This document shows, one piece after another, positions 48,564 through 57,262 of a stretch of 64,000 nt of DNA. This DNA comes from an uncultured Paracoccaceae bacterium (GTDB lineage Bacteria > Pseudomonadota > Alphaproteobacteria > Rhodobacterales > Rhodobacteraceae). Position numbers and translations under genes: made by a program. The notes beneath the pieces are model-generated. The model was given only the letters and a program-made list of their open reading frames with translations. It was not told where the DNA came from and made no database searches. The DNA is taken from the NCBI GenBank assembly GCA_938049225.1, contig CALICM010000059.1, positions 1-64,000 of the forward strand. Direction: 5' to 3'. Positions within the stretch are counted from its first letter, which is position 1, and the number at the start of each line of letters is the position of its first letter.

Positions 48564-49733
48564 TTATTCATCAGCGCGATACAAGCAGGCGTGTAGCAGC
48601 TTGGTCATGTTCTCTTTGGTCATTCGCACCGGATTTCCGCCGCAGCTGGGATCCTGCAGGGCCGAGGCAACAAGCGCGTCGACATCAGGGTTCGTGACGC
48701 CAAGGTCTGTCAGCGTTTTCGGTATGTTAAGCTGGTCGTTTAATGTACTTATAAACGCGTCAAACCCCTCAAAACCACCGCTGATTTTCAGGTAGTTGGC
48801 GGCATCGGCCAACCGGTCTTCAATCGCCGGTCTGTTCATCCGCAGCACCGGACGCATCACAACCGCATTGGTCGTCCCATGATGCGTGTGGTGAACCGCG
48901 CCGATCGGATGCGACAGAGCATGGATCGCACCAAGGCCCTTTTGAAACGCCGTTGCCCCCATCGATGCCGCCGCCATCATATGTGCGCGCGCCTCGATAT
49001 TTTCGCCGTCACCATAGGCCAGGGGCAGGTTCTCTTTGACCAAGCGCATCCCCTCAAGTGCTATCCCTTGCGACATCGGGTGGTAATGGGGCGAACAAAA
49101 CGCCTCAAGGCAGTGCGCGAACGCATCCATACCAGTGCCTGCTGTGATCGCAGGCGGCATACCGACGGTCAACTCAGGGTCGCAAACAACCAAGCTGGGC
49201 AGAATCTTGGGATGAAAGATGATCTTTTTTTCATGCGTCTGACTGTTGGTGATGACCGAGGCACGTCCCACCTCGGACCCCGTTCCGGCCGTTGTCGGCA
49301 CCGCCACAATGGGCGCAATCGCCTGCGCATCCGCGCGCGTCCACCAGTCACCGATGTCTTCAAAATCCCACAGCGGGCGGGTTTGCCCCGCCATAAAGGC
49401 CACCACCTTTCCCAGATCCAGGCCCGAGCCGCCGCCAAAGGCCACCACCCCGTCATGGCCGCCAGTTTTGAAAACCTCTATCCCTGCCGTAGCATTCGCT
49501 TCGGTCGGGTTGGGGTCAACATCAGCAAACATCGCGCGCCCCAGGCCAGTGGCCCCGAGCAGGTCAAGGGTCTTTTGGGTGATCGGCAGGTCGGCCAAGC
49601 CCTTATCGGTCACCAGCAGGGGCTTTGTGATGCCCGCCGCCGCACAGGCGTCGGCGATCTCGGCGATCCGGCCAGCACCGAACCGAATGGCGGTGGGGTA
49701 AGACCAATTTGCGACAAGGGACATGGGGTTCAA
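48564..49733 (-). CDS. Iron-containing (group III) alcohol dehydrogenase
   Basis: VVAFGGGSGLDLGKVVAFMAG; GTGMDAFAHCLEAFCSPHYHPMSQGIALEGM; ALSHPIGAVHHTHHGTTNAVV metal-binding His. Confidence 0.95.
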   Translation of the reverse strand: MNPMSLVANWSYPTAIRFGAGRIAEIADACAAAGITKPLLVTDKGLADLPITQKTLDLLGATGLGRAMFADVDPNPTEANATAGIEVFKTGGHDGVVAFGGGSGLDLGKVVAFMAGQTRPLWDFEDIGDWWTRADAQAIAPIVAVPTTAGTGSEVGRASVITNSQTHEKKIIFHPKILPSLVVCDPELTVGMPPAITAGTGMDAFAHCLEAFCSPHYHPMSQGIALEGMRLVKENLPLAYGDGENIEARAHMMAAASMGATAFQKGLGAIHALSHPIGAVHHTHHGTTNAVVMRPVLRMNRPAIEDRLADAANYLKISGGFEGFDAFISTLNDQLNIPKTLTDLGVTNPDVDALVASALQDPSCGGNPVRMTKENMTKLLHACLYRADE

Positions 49734-51103
49734 GCCTTTTTCAAGTGATACGATTTGGGCCGGGTCAAGTTGTGATAGCCGATCACCGACAACCCGCCGC
49801 CGCGCCCGGTGTCCTTACAACCGGTCCAGCATAGGCCCGGGTCCAGATAATCCGCGCGGTTCATAAAAACGGTGCCGGTTTCGATCTGATCCGCGATCGC
49901 CTCGGCGCGTGCGGCATCCCGCGTCCAAAGCGACGCGGTCAAACCAAAGCTGCTGTCGTTCATCAGGCGGATCGCTTCGGCATCGTTCTTGACCGGCATA
50001 ATCCCGACAACGGGACCAAAGCTTTCATCGCGCATCACACGCATATCATGGGTCACATTGGTCAGGATCTGCGGCATCAGATAGGCGCCATCGTCCTGCG
50101 GAAAGAAATCGGGATCGATATGCGCGACAGCCCCGGCGGCGACCGCCTCGGCCGTTTGCGCCCGAACCTCGTCGGCAAAGCGGACCTGTGCCATCGGCCC
50201 AAGGGTCGTTTCAGGATCCAACGGGTTGCCCAGCTTATACCCCTCGACGATTTTCACGGCCTTCGTGACAAAGGCCTCGAACAGTGGCTCGACCACATAA
50301 ATCCGCTCGATCCCGCAGCAGCATTGGCCCGCGTTGAACATTGCACCATCAATCAGTGTGTCTACGGCGGCATCCAGATCGGCGTCCTCCATGACATAAC
50401 CAGGGTCTTTGCCGCCCAACTCCAACCCGAGGCCGGTGAAAGTGCCGCAAGCCGCCTGTTCTATCGCCCGCCCGCCCGCGACCGAGCCGGTGAAATTCAC
50501 AAACCCAAAGGCCCGTCCGGCGATCAGGGTTGCGGTCGTTGGGTGATCCAAGAACACATTCTGAAACACCGCCTCGGGGACCCCGGCCGCGTTAAAGGCC
50601 TGCGCCATCCGCTCGCCTACCAATGGGGTTTGGGAGGCATGTTTGAGCATCACCGCATTGCCCGCGATCAGCGCAGGCGCGACGGTGTTGATCGCTGTCA
50701 TGAAGGGATAGTTCCAAGGCGCGATGACCAGAACCAGGCCATGGGGCACACGTTTAATCACCCGCCGGAACGCGGCGCTGTCCTCGATTTCAAGCGGCGC
50801 CAGCGCGTCATGGGCAATGTTGGCCATATAGCTTGCACGCTCGTTAAACCCGGCAAACTCACCGCCATATCGGATCGGTCGGCCCATTTGCCAAGCCAAT
50901 TCGGTTACGATCTGGTCGTTCATTTCCCCCACGCGTGCGACGCCCGCTTGGACCAAGGCAATACGTTCGTCCAACGGGCGTGCGGCCCAGGCAACCTGAG
51001 CGGCTTTCGCCGCATCGACGGCCGCACGCGCCTGCCCCAGGGAAAGGGTTTCACGCTGGGCATAGATCGAGCCGTCAATTGGAGAGATGCATCTTAATGT
51101 CAT
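49730..51103 (-). CDS. NAD(P)-dependent aldehyde dehydrogenase
   Basis: VLVIAPWNYPFMTAINTVAPALIAGNAVMLKHASQTP; LELGGKDPGYV; GQCCCGIERIYV catalytic Cys. Confidence 0.96.
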   Translation of the reverse strand: MTLRCISPIDGSIYAQRETLSLGQARAAVDAAKAAQVAWAARPLDERIALVQAGVARVGEMNDQIVTELAWQMGRPIRYGGEFAGFNERASYMANIAHDALAPLEIEDSAAFRRVIKRVPHGLVLVIAPWNYPFMTAINTVAPALIAGNAVMLKHASQTPLVGERMAQAFNAAGVPEAVFQNVFLDHPTTATLIAGRAFGFVNFTGSVAGGRAIEQAACGTFTGLGLELGGKDPGYVMEDADLDAAVDTLIDGAMFNAGQCCCGIERIYVVEPLFEAFVTKAVKIVEGYKLGNPLDPETTLGPMAQVRFADEVRAQTAEAVAAGAVAHIDPDFFPQDDGAYLMPQILTNVTHDMRVMRDESFGPVVGIMPVKNDAEAIRLMNDSSFGLTASLWTRDAARAEAIADQIETGTVFMNRADYLDPGLCWTGCKDTGRGGGLSVIGYHNLTRPKSYHLKKA

Positions 51104-51106
51104 GCC

Positions 51107-52471
51107 TTACGCCCTCTCAAACCCGCGCGCGATTTCCCAATCGGTCACCGCTCGGTCGAACTCTTCCTGCTCCCACTCCGCCGCGCGGGTGTAATGGTCG
51201 ATTACACCATCACCCATCGCCTGGCGCAGAAAGGCAGACCCGCGCAAGGTTTCCGTCGCGGCCCTCAGAGTGCGTGGAACCTCCGCCGCCTCGGCGTCCT
51301 CATAGATGTCGCCGGTTGTCGCGGGGGGCAGCGGCATCCGATCCTCGATCCCCTTGATCCCCGCGGCCAGCATCGCGGCCTGCGCCAGATAAGGGTTCAG
51401 GTCCGAACCGCCGATGCGGCATTCGGCCCGCACGCCCTTGGTCCCGGCACCGCACAGCCGGAAGCCCGCCGTACGGTTGTCGACGGACCAGGCCGTTTTC
51501 GTCGGCGCGAAGGTGCCCTTTAGGAAGCGTTTGTAACTGTTGACATAAGGCGCCAGGAAATAGGTGTACTCGGGCGCATAGGCGATCAGACCCGCCATGT
51601 AGTGACGCATCAGGTCAGACATGCCCAACGCGTCTGCACCATCGAAAAACACCGGAGTACCGTTCTTCCAAAGCGACTGATGCACGTGGGACGAGGATCC
51701 CACGCGGTTCGCCGCCCATTTCGGCAGGAAGCTGGCCGCATGGCCCTGCTGCCAGGCGATTTCTTTGATCGCATGTTTCGCGATTGTATGGTGATCAGCG
51801 CAGTCCAGTGCACCCGCATAGCGGATGTTCAACTCCTCCTGCCCGGCTTCGGCCTCGCCCTTGGTGTTCTCGACCGGGATACCCGCAGCATAGAGGTGGT
51901 TGCGCACGGGGCGCATGATCGCCTCTTCCTTGGTGGTCTGCAGGATATGATAATCCTCGTTATAGCCGCTGATCGGTGCCAGATCGCGGTAACCCGATTT
52001 GCGCAAAGCATCGAAGCTTTGCTCGAACAGAAAAAACTCAAGCTCGGTTGCCATCATCGCGGTGAAGCCCAAGGCCTCGAGACGGGCAATTTGCTTCTTG
52101 AGAACCGCGCGCGGCGCATGCGGGATCGGCTGATGGGTGTGATGATCGAGGATGTCGCACAGCACCATCGCTGTCCCGTCGAGCCAGGGCACGGACCGCA
52201 GGGTGTCCAAATCGGGTTTCATTACATAATCACCATAGCCGCCCTGCCAACTGGCGGCGGCATAGCCATCCGGCGTGGCCATCTCAAGGTCCGTCGCCAG
52301 CAGGTAGTTGCAGCAATGGGTCTCGTCGTAAGATGTTTCGGCAAAATTCGCCGCATGGAACCGTTTGCCCATCAAACGACCCTGCATGTCCACAAGGCAG
52401 GCCAAGACGGTATCAACGGTGCCATCCGCGACTTGGGATTTCAGAGCATCAAAACTTAAGGTGCCGGGCAT
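51107..52471 (-). CDS. Glutamine-synthetase-family enzyme (gamma-glutamyl-amine ligase type)
   Basis: MATELEFFLFEQSF...ENTKGEAEAGQEELNIRY...NRVGSSSHVHQSLWKNG; ATG at 52471. Confidence 0.92.
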   Translation of the reverse strand: MPGTLSFDALKSQVADGTVDTVLACLVDMQGRLMGKRFHAANFAETSYDETHCCNYLLATDLEMATPDGYAAASWQGGYGDYVMKPDLDTLRSVPWLDGTAMVLCDILDHHTHQPIPHAPRAVLKKQIARLEALGFTAMMATELEFFLFEQSFDALRKSGYRDLAPISGYNEDYHILQTTKEEAIMRPVRNHLYAAGIPVENTKGEAEAGQEELNIRYAGALDCADHHTIAKHAIKEIAWQQGHAASFLPKWAANRVGSSSHVHQSLWKNGTPVFFDGADALGMSDLMRHYMAGLIAYAPEYTYFLAPYVNSYKRFLKGTFAPTKTAWSVDNRTAGFRLCGAGTKGVRAECRIGGSDLNPYLAQAAMLAAGIKGIEDRMPLPPATTGDIYEDAEAAEVPRTLRAATETLRGSAFLRQAMGDGVIDHYTRAAEWEQEEFDRAVTDWEIARGFERA

Positions 52472-52526
52472 GTCATCTCCTCGCAGCAAAGGATGAGGCC
52501 GCCCGCAGGGCAGCCCCGGGGCGTGT

Positions 52527-53558
52527 TCAGCCGTAGCGATACGGCCGGCCGGCCTTGACCATATCGGCGTTATACTGCTTGAAGATGTCGACCACCCGGC
52601 GCTTGGTCTCGCTTTCGGCGGCGATTTCTTCCCAGAACTCAAGTGCCGCGGCCTCGACCGTGGCCCATTCTTCGTCTGGGATCGATGTTAGCTGCATCTT
52701 GGTGCCATTGACCCGCAGATTGGCCTCGCCGCCCCAGTACCACCACTGGCGGTAGTAATGCGACTGGTCACAGCAAACCCGGAATAGGGTTTGCAGGTCC
52801 TCGGGCAGCTCGTTCCACCGCTCCATATTCGCAAAGAACGACCCGGCCCAGGCCCCCGAGATATTGTTGGTCAGGAAATAATTGGTCACATCCGCCCAGC
52901 CGACGGTGTAATCCTCGGTGATGCCGGACCAGGCGATGCCATCCAACTCGCCGGTTTGCACCGCGACTTCGATATCCTCCCACGGCAGGTTCACCGGCAC
53001 CACGCCAAACTGGCTGAGGAACCGACCGGCAGTGGGGAAGGTAAAGACGCGTTTGCCCTGCAAATCCGCCAGGCTGTTGATCGGGTCTTTGGTGGCAAAG
53101 TGGCACGGATCCCAAGCGCCCGCGCTGATATGTTTGACGCCGACAGCCGCGTATTCCTCGTCCCAGATCTCGTTCAATCCGTATTGGTTGAACAGCACCG
53201 GCACATCCAACGAATAGCGGGACGCGAAGGGGAAATAGCCGCCGAACACCGTCACCTCGGTGGGCGAGGCCATGCTGTCGTCGTCGGACTGCACCGCGTC
53301 GATCGTGCCACGCTGCATCGCCTGGAACAGCTCCCCCGTGGGGACAAGCTGATCCGCAAAGAACAGCTCGATCTGCATCCGGTCCCCCGCGATCTTGTTG
53401 AACATATCGATTGCGGGCACGATCACATGCTCGGCCAGGGCCGCGCCGGCATAGGTCTGCATGCGCCAGTTGATGGTGCTCTGCGCCAGGGCCGGTGTGG
53501 CCAGCGCGGCCGCCGGGGCGACAGCGGCCCCTTTGATGAACTTACGTCTGGATGTCAA
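52527..53558 (-). CDS. dctP: TRAP transporter substrate-binding protein (DctP type) with Tat-like signal
   Basis: MTSRRKFIKGAAVAPAAALATPALAQSTINWRMQTYAG; SRRKFIK twin-arginine motif. Confidence 0.92.
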   Translation of the reverse strand: MTSRRKFIKGAAVAPAAALATPALAQSTINWRMQTYAGAALAEHVIVPAIDMFNKIAGDRMQIELFFADQLVPTGELFQAMQRGTIDAVQSDDDSMASPTEVTVFGGYFPFASRYSLDVPVLFNQYGLNEIWDEEYAAVGVKHISAGAWDPCHFATKDPINSLADLQGKRVFTFPTAGRFLSQFGVVPVNLPWEDIEVAVQTGELDGIAWSGITEDYTVGWADVTNYFLTNNISGAWAGSFFANMERWNELPEDLQTLFRVCCDQSHYYRQWWYWGGEANLRVNGTKMQLTSIPDEEWATVEAAALEFWEEIAAESETKRRVVDIFKQYNADMVKAGRPYRYG

Positions 53559-53605
53559 GGTACTTCTCCTCTGCTGGGTGATCGACCGCCTTTGCGGCGG
53601 CTCTT

Positions 53606-54934
53606 CTAGGGTTGGTTATAAACGTAGTCTGGAAGCCAGGTGGCGATGCTTGGGAAGATCATGACCAAGGAAAGGGCCAAAACCATCACCAAGACGAACG
53701 GCGTGATCGAGGCATAGATATCGCGCAACGCAATCTCGGGCGGGGCCATCGCGCGCATCAGAAACAGGTTATAGCCAAACGGCGGGGTCATATAAGCGAT
53801 CTGCGTGGTGATCGTATAAAGGATCCCATACCAGATCAGATCAAAGCCCAGCGCGCCCACCAGCGGCACATACAGCGGCGCCACGATGACCAGCATGGCT
53901 GTGTCATCCAGAAAAGTGCCCATCAGGATAAAGCTGAGCTGCATCAGGATCAGGATCATCCATGGGCTCAGGCTGAGCTGCTCGGTGAACAGGCTTTCGA
54001 TGGCCTTGACTGCGCCCAGGCCATCAAACACGGCGCCAAAGGCGAGTGCGGCCAGGATGATCCACATGAACATGCAGGTGATGCCAAGCGTGTTGCGCAC
54101 CGAGTTTTCGAACACCTCGCGGGTCATCCGGCCCTTGAAGACCGCCGCCAGAAACGCCGCCAAAGCCCCTATGGCCGAGCTTTCGACCAGCGACGTCCAG
54201 CCGTTCACAAAGGGCACCATCATCACGGCAAAGATGATCAGCGGGAGCAGTCCGGCGCGCAGCAACCGCAGTTTCTCGGCCCTGGGGATCTCCCGCTCCC
54301 CCACCGCGAGAACCGGACCCAGCGCTGGATTGGCCCAACAGCGGATGACAATATAGAGGATGAAGAGGCCAGCCATCATCAGCCCAGGCAGGAGCCCCGC
54401 CAGCCAAAGCTGACCAACCGGTTGGCGGGCAATCATCGCATAAAGAACCAGGACCACCGACGGCGGGACCAGAATACCCAGCGAGGATCCGGCTTGAATG
54501 ACCCCCGTGACCATGCGTTTGTCATAGCCGCGTTTGAGCAGCTCTGGCAGCGCGATCGTGGCCCCGATGGCCATCCCCGCCACGCTCAGCCCATTCATCG
54601 CCGAGATCAGGACCATCAGACCGATGGTGCCCACGGCCAATCCGCCCCGCAAACCACCCATCCAGACGTGGAACATGCGATACAGATCATCGGCGATTTT
54701 GCTTTCCGACAGCACATAGCCCATGAAAATAAACATCGGCAGGGTCAACAGTGGGTACCATTTCATCAGCTTCATCGCTGCCGCAAAACCGATGTCAAAG
54801 CCCCCTTTGTCCCCCCACAACAGCAAAGCCGCGACCACCGCGACAAAGCCTATGGCCCCAAACACCCGCTGACCTGTCAGCAGCATCAGCATCATTGTCG
54901 AGAACATCAGCGTGGCGATCAACTCATAGGGCAT
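53606..54934 (-). CDS. dctM: TRAP transporter large permease (DctM type)
   Basis: Multi-TM, MPYELIATLMFSTMMLMLLTGQRVFGAIGF...IQAGSSLGILVPPSVVLVLYAMIA. Confidence 0.95.
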   Translation of the reverse strand: MPYELIATLMFSTMMLMLLTGQRVFGAIGFVAVVAALLLWGDKGGFDIGFAAAMKLMKWYPLLTLPMFIFMGYVLSESKIADDLYRMFHVWMGGLRGGLAVGTIGLMVLISAMNGLSVAGMAIGATIALPELLKRGYDKRMVTGVIQAGSSLGILVPPSVVLVLYAMIARQPVGQLWLAGLLPGLMMAGLFILYIVIRCWANPALGPVLAVGEREIPRAEKLRLLRAGLLPLIIFAVMMVPFVNGWTSLVESSAIGALAAFLAAVFKGRMTREVFENSVRNTLGITCMFMWIILAALAFGAVFDGLGAVKAIESLFTEQLSLSPWMILILMQLSFILMGTFLDDTAMLVIVAPLYVPLVGALGFDLIWYGILYTITTQIAYMTPPFGYNLFLMRAMAPPEIALRDIYASITPFVLVMVLALSLVMIFPSIATWLPDYVYNQP

Positions 54935-55503
54935 CAGACCGCCTCGCCCTTTAGTCGCAAAACGTCTTTCAACAATTCCGAGACGCACTGCAGCAGCATC
55001 AGAAACAAGCCCAGGATCATGATCGCCTTGATCGGCCAAAGATACGGACGCCAGGCAGAGGAGGAGCGTTCCATCCGCCCGACCTCCTCGGCCCCGATTA
55101 GCAATCCGCCAAAAAACGAGAACGGCTCGGTCCCCCAATACCCCAGCGAATAGGCGGTGGAGCTGACCGCGCCATAGATCATCACACCCAAATAGAAGAT
55201 CAGGAACAACACAGTGATCAGGTCGAACCAGGCTTTGCGGCGCACGGGCCAAGTGCCGTAAAGCAAATCCATGCGCACGTTCGAGCCCAGTTGAATCGAA
55301 TAGGGTCCGCCCAGGATGTAATAAGCCACCATCGCGAACTGCGCCATTTCAAGCGTCCAAAGCGAGGGCAGGAAAAAGGTCTTGCTGACCGAAGACCAAA
55401 GCAAGATCCCCATCAGTACGAAAATCCCATACATCACGATCCGGCCAATGCGGAAGTTCACCGCATCCACAGCCCGAATATACCCACGCGCTAGCCCGAG
55501 CAT
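54934..55503 (-). CDS. dctQ: TRAP transporter small permease (DctQ type)
   Basis: Four TM segments, position upstream of dctM with TGATG overlap; MLGLARGYIRAVDAVNFRIGRIVMYGIFVLMGILLWSS. Confidence 0.9.
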   Translation of the reverse strand: MLGLARGYIRAVDAVNFRIGRIVMYGIFVLMGILLWSSVSKTFFLPSLWTLEMAQFAMVAYYILGGPYSIQLGSNVRMDLLYGTWPVRRKAWFDLITVLFLIFYLGVMIYGAVSSTAYSLGYWGTEPFSFFGGLLIGAEEVGRMERSSSAWRPYLWPIKAIMILGLFLMLLQCVSELLKDVLRLKGEAV

Positions 55504-56267
55504 GTTTCGCCCCGTGCTGCCGCGACATTGGAAAGGGCGGTCTCCAGCCATCCCTCCAAGAACCCGGCCATCGTGGTTTGCTGATCGGGCGTCGCGATCA
55601 AATCGCTTCGGACCTCAATCATCACATTCAGATGGCCGCCCGCGAGCCCATGCTCCTTCAAAGTATGCGTCACCCCATCCTCGGGGCCATATGGTTGATT
55701 GCGTTGAATGCTGAAGGGGCCATTCCCGGCCGCCGTAAGAAGCGCATCCGCAAGGCGTGTATCGGCGTCATGCAGCACGCCGATCTCAACGCGACGGGAT
55801 TTGCCATGAAAAACCGGGGTAAAGCTGTGCACCGTCACGATGATCGGGGTACGCGTCGTCTGAAGCGCCGTACGGACGGCCGCGTGGAAGGGTTCATAGT
55901 ATGTTGTCACCCGCGCGGATTTCGCTGCGGCGTCCAGGCCGATATTTCCCGGCACGGGGATCAACTCGCTTTGTGTGGGCATTGCATCCGGGGCGTCTGG
56001 CGGGCGGTTGCAATCGTAGACCAAGCGCGAGACCGCCCCCGCCACAAGTTGCGCATCCAGCCGCTTGGACAGATGTTTGGCCACCTCCAAGGCGCCGGGG
56101 TCCCAAGCCGCATGGCTAAGGCGGTCCTTGGCGGCAAGACCCAGATGGCGCAGATGATCGGGGATGAAGGGCGACGCGTGTTCGCAGATCAAAACCACTT
56201 CGGAACGCCCCGCTGCATTCCATAAATGCACAACGTCTTCAGACGGTTTACTCGTTCCTGCGCTCAT
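55491..56267 (-). CDS. N-formylglutamate amidohydrolase family protein
   Basis: VVLICEHASPFIPDHLRHLGL...SRLVYDCNRPPDAPDAMP...IVTVHSFTPVFHGKSRRVEIGVLHD. Confidence 0.9.
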   Translation of the reverse strand: MSAGTSKPSEDVVHLWNAAGRSEVVLICEHASPFIPDHLRHLGLAAKDRLSHAAWDPGALEVAKHLSKRLDAQLVAGAVSRLVYDCNRPPDAPDAMPTQSELIPVPGNIGLDAAAKSARVTTYYEPFHAAVRTALQTTRTPIIVTVHSFTPVFHGKSRRVEIGVLHDADTRLADALLTAAGNGPFSIQRNQPYGPEDGVTHTLKEHGLAGGHLNVMIEVRSDLIATPDQQTTMAGFLEGWLETALSNVAAARGETCSG

Positions 56268-56380
56268 TTCACCCCCGTTGGCACTTAAACCTCTTGCGCG
56301 AAGGGGATTCTGTCAACAGGATTGTGTAACGAAAAGAACAGTCAAACCTGTGCTGAAATTCTAGTCATCAAAAGGGTGCC

Positions 56381-57253
56381 ATGCCCGCAGATCCACTGAC
56401 AATATCCGATAGGATCCAAAACGCTTTCGACACGCTAACGCGGGCCGAACGTCAGTTGGCGCATGCCATTCTCGAGAACTATCCCGCCTCGGGTCTGGGC
56501 CCTTTGGCGTCTCTCGCCAAAGACGCCAATGTCTCGGCGCCTACGGTGGCACGAATGGTGCAGAAGCTCGGCTTCAAAGGATACCCTGAGTTTCAGACCG
56601 ACCTACGAGAAGAGCTGAAAGCCAAGGTCAAAAACCCAATCGCCAAACATGACACCTGGGCCGAGGGCGCCCCGTCGGGCCATGTCCTCAACCGGTTCAC
56701 CGATGCGGTGATCGACAATATCCGCCACACCCTGGGTCAGATCGCGCCCGAAACCTTTGACGAAGCCTGTGCCCTGATCGGCGACCCCGCGCGGGCGCTC
56801 TATATCGTTGGGGGGCGCATCACCCATGTTTTGGCTGAGTATCTGTTCTTGCATGCCCAGGTGATCCGGCCGTCAGTCACGCATATCCAATCCACCTCGA
56901 ACGCCTGGCCGCATTATTTGCTGGACGTGCAGCCGGGTGATGTTTTTGTGATTTTCGATATGCGTCGCTACGAGAACAACACCCTTAAATTGGCTGAGAT
57001 GGCGCATGAAAAAGGGGCAAAGATCATTCTTTTCACCGATCAATGGCGCTCGCCGGTGCACAGTTTGTCCGACATGTGTTTCAGCAGCCGGATCGTCGTG
57101 CCATCGGCTTGGGATTCCGCTGCGACAACCATGCTGCTGGTCGAGACGGTGATCGCAGCGGTCCAAGATGTGAATTGGTCCGAGACGAAAGGTCGGATGG
57201 AAAGCTTGGAAGACATGTTCGATCAGACCAAACTGTTTCGCAAGTTCACCTGA
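56381..57253 (+). CDS. RpiR-family transcriptional regulator (HTH + SIS)
   Basis: LTRAERQLAHAILENYPASGLGPLASLAKDANVSAPTVARMVQKLGFKGYPEFQTDLREEL RpiR HTH. Confidence 0.93.
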   Translation: MPADPLTISDRIQNAFDTLTRAERQLAHAILENYPASGLGPLASLAKDANVSAPTVARMVQKLGFKGYPEFQTDLREELKAKVKNPIAKHDTWAEGAPSGHVLNRFTDAVIDNIRHTLGQIAPETFDEACALIGDPARALYIVGGRITHVLAEYLFLHAQVIRPSVTHIQSTSNAWPHYLLDVQPGDVFVIFDMRRYENNTLKLAEMAHEKGAKIILFTDQWRSPVHSLSDMCFSSRIVVPSAWDSAATTMLLVETVIAAVQDVNWSETKGRMESLEDMFDQTKLFRKFT

Positions 57254-57262
57254 AGCGCACCG

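Noticed and set aside
53612-55153. 513-aa ORF on the + strand opposite dctM/dctQ
   Set aside because: Antisense to well-supported TRAP permease genes; His/Gln/Arg-rich composition typical of shadow frames in GC-rich DNA.
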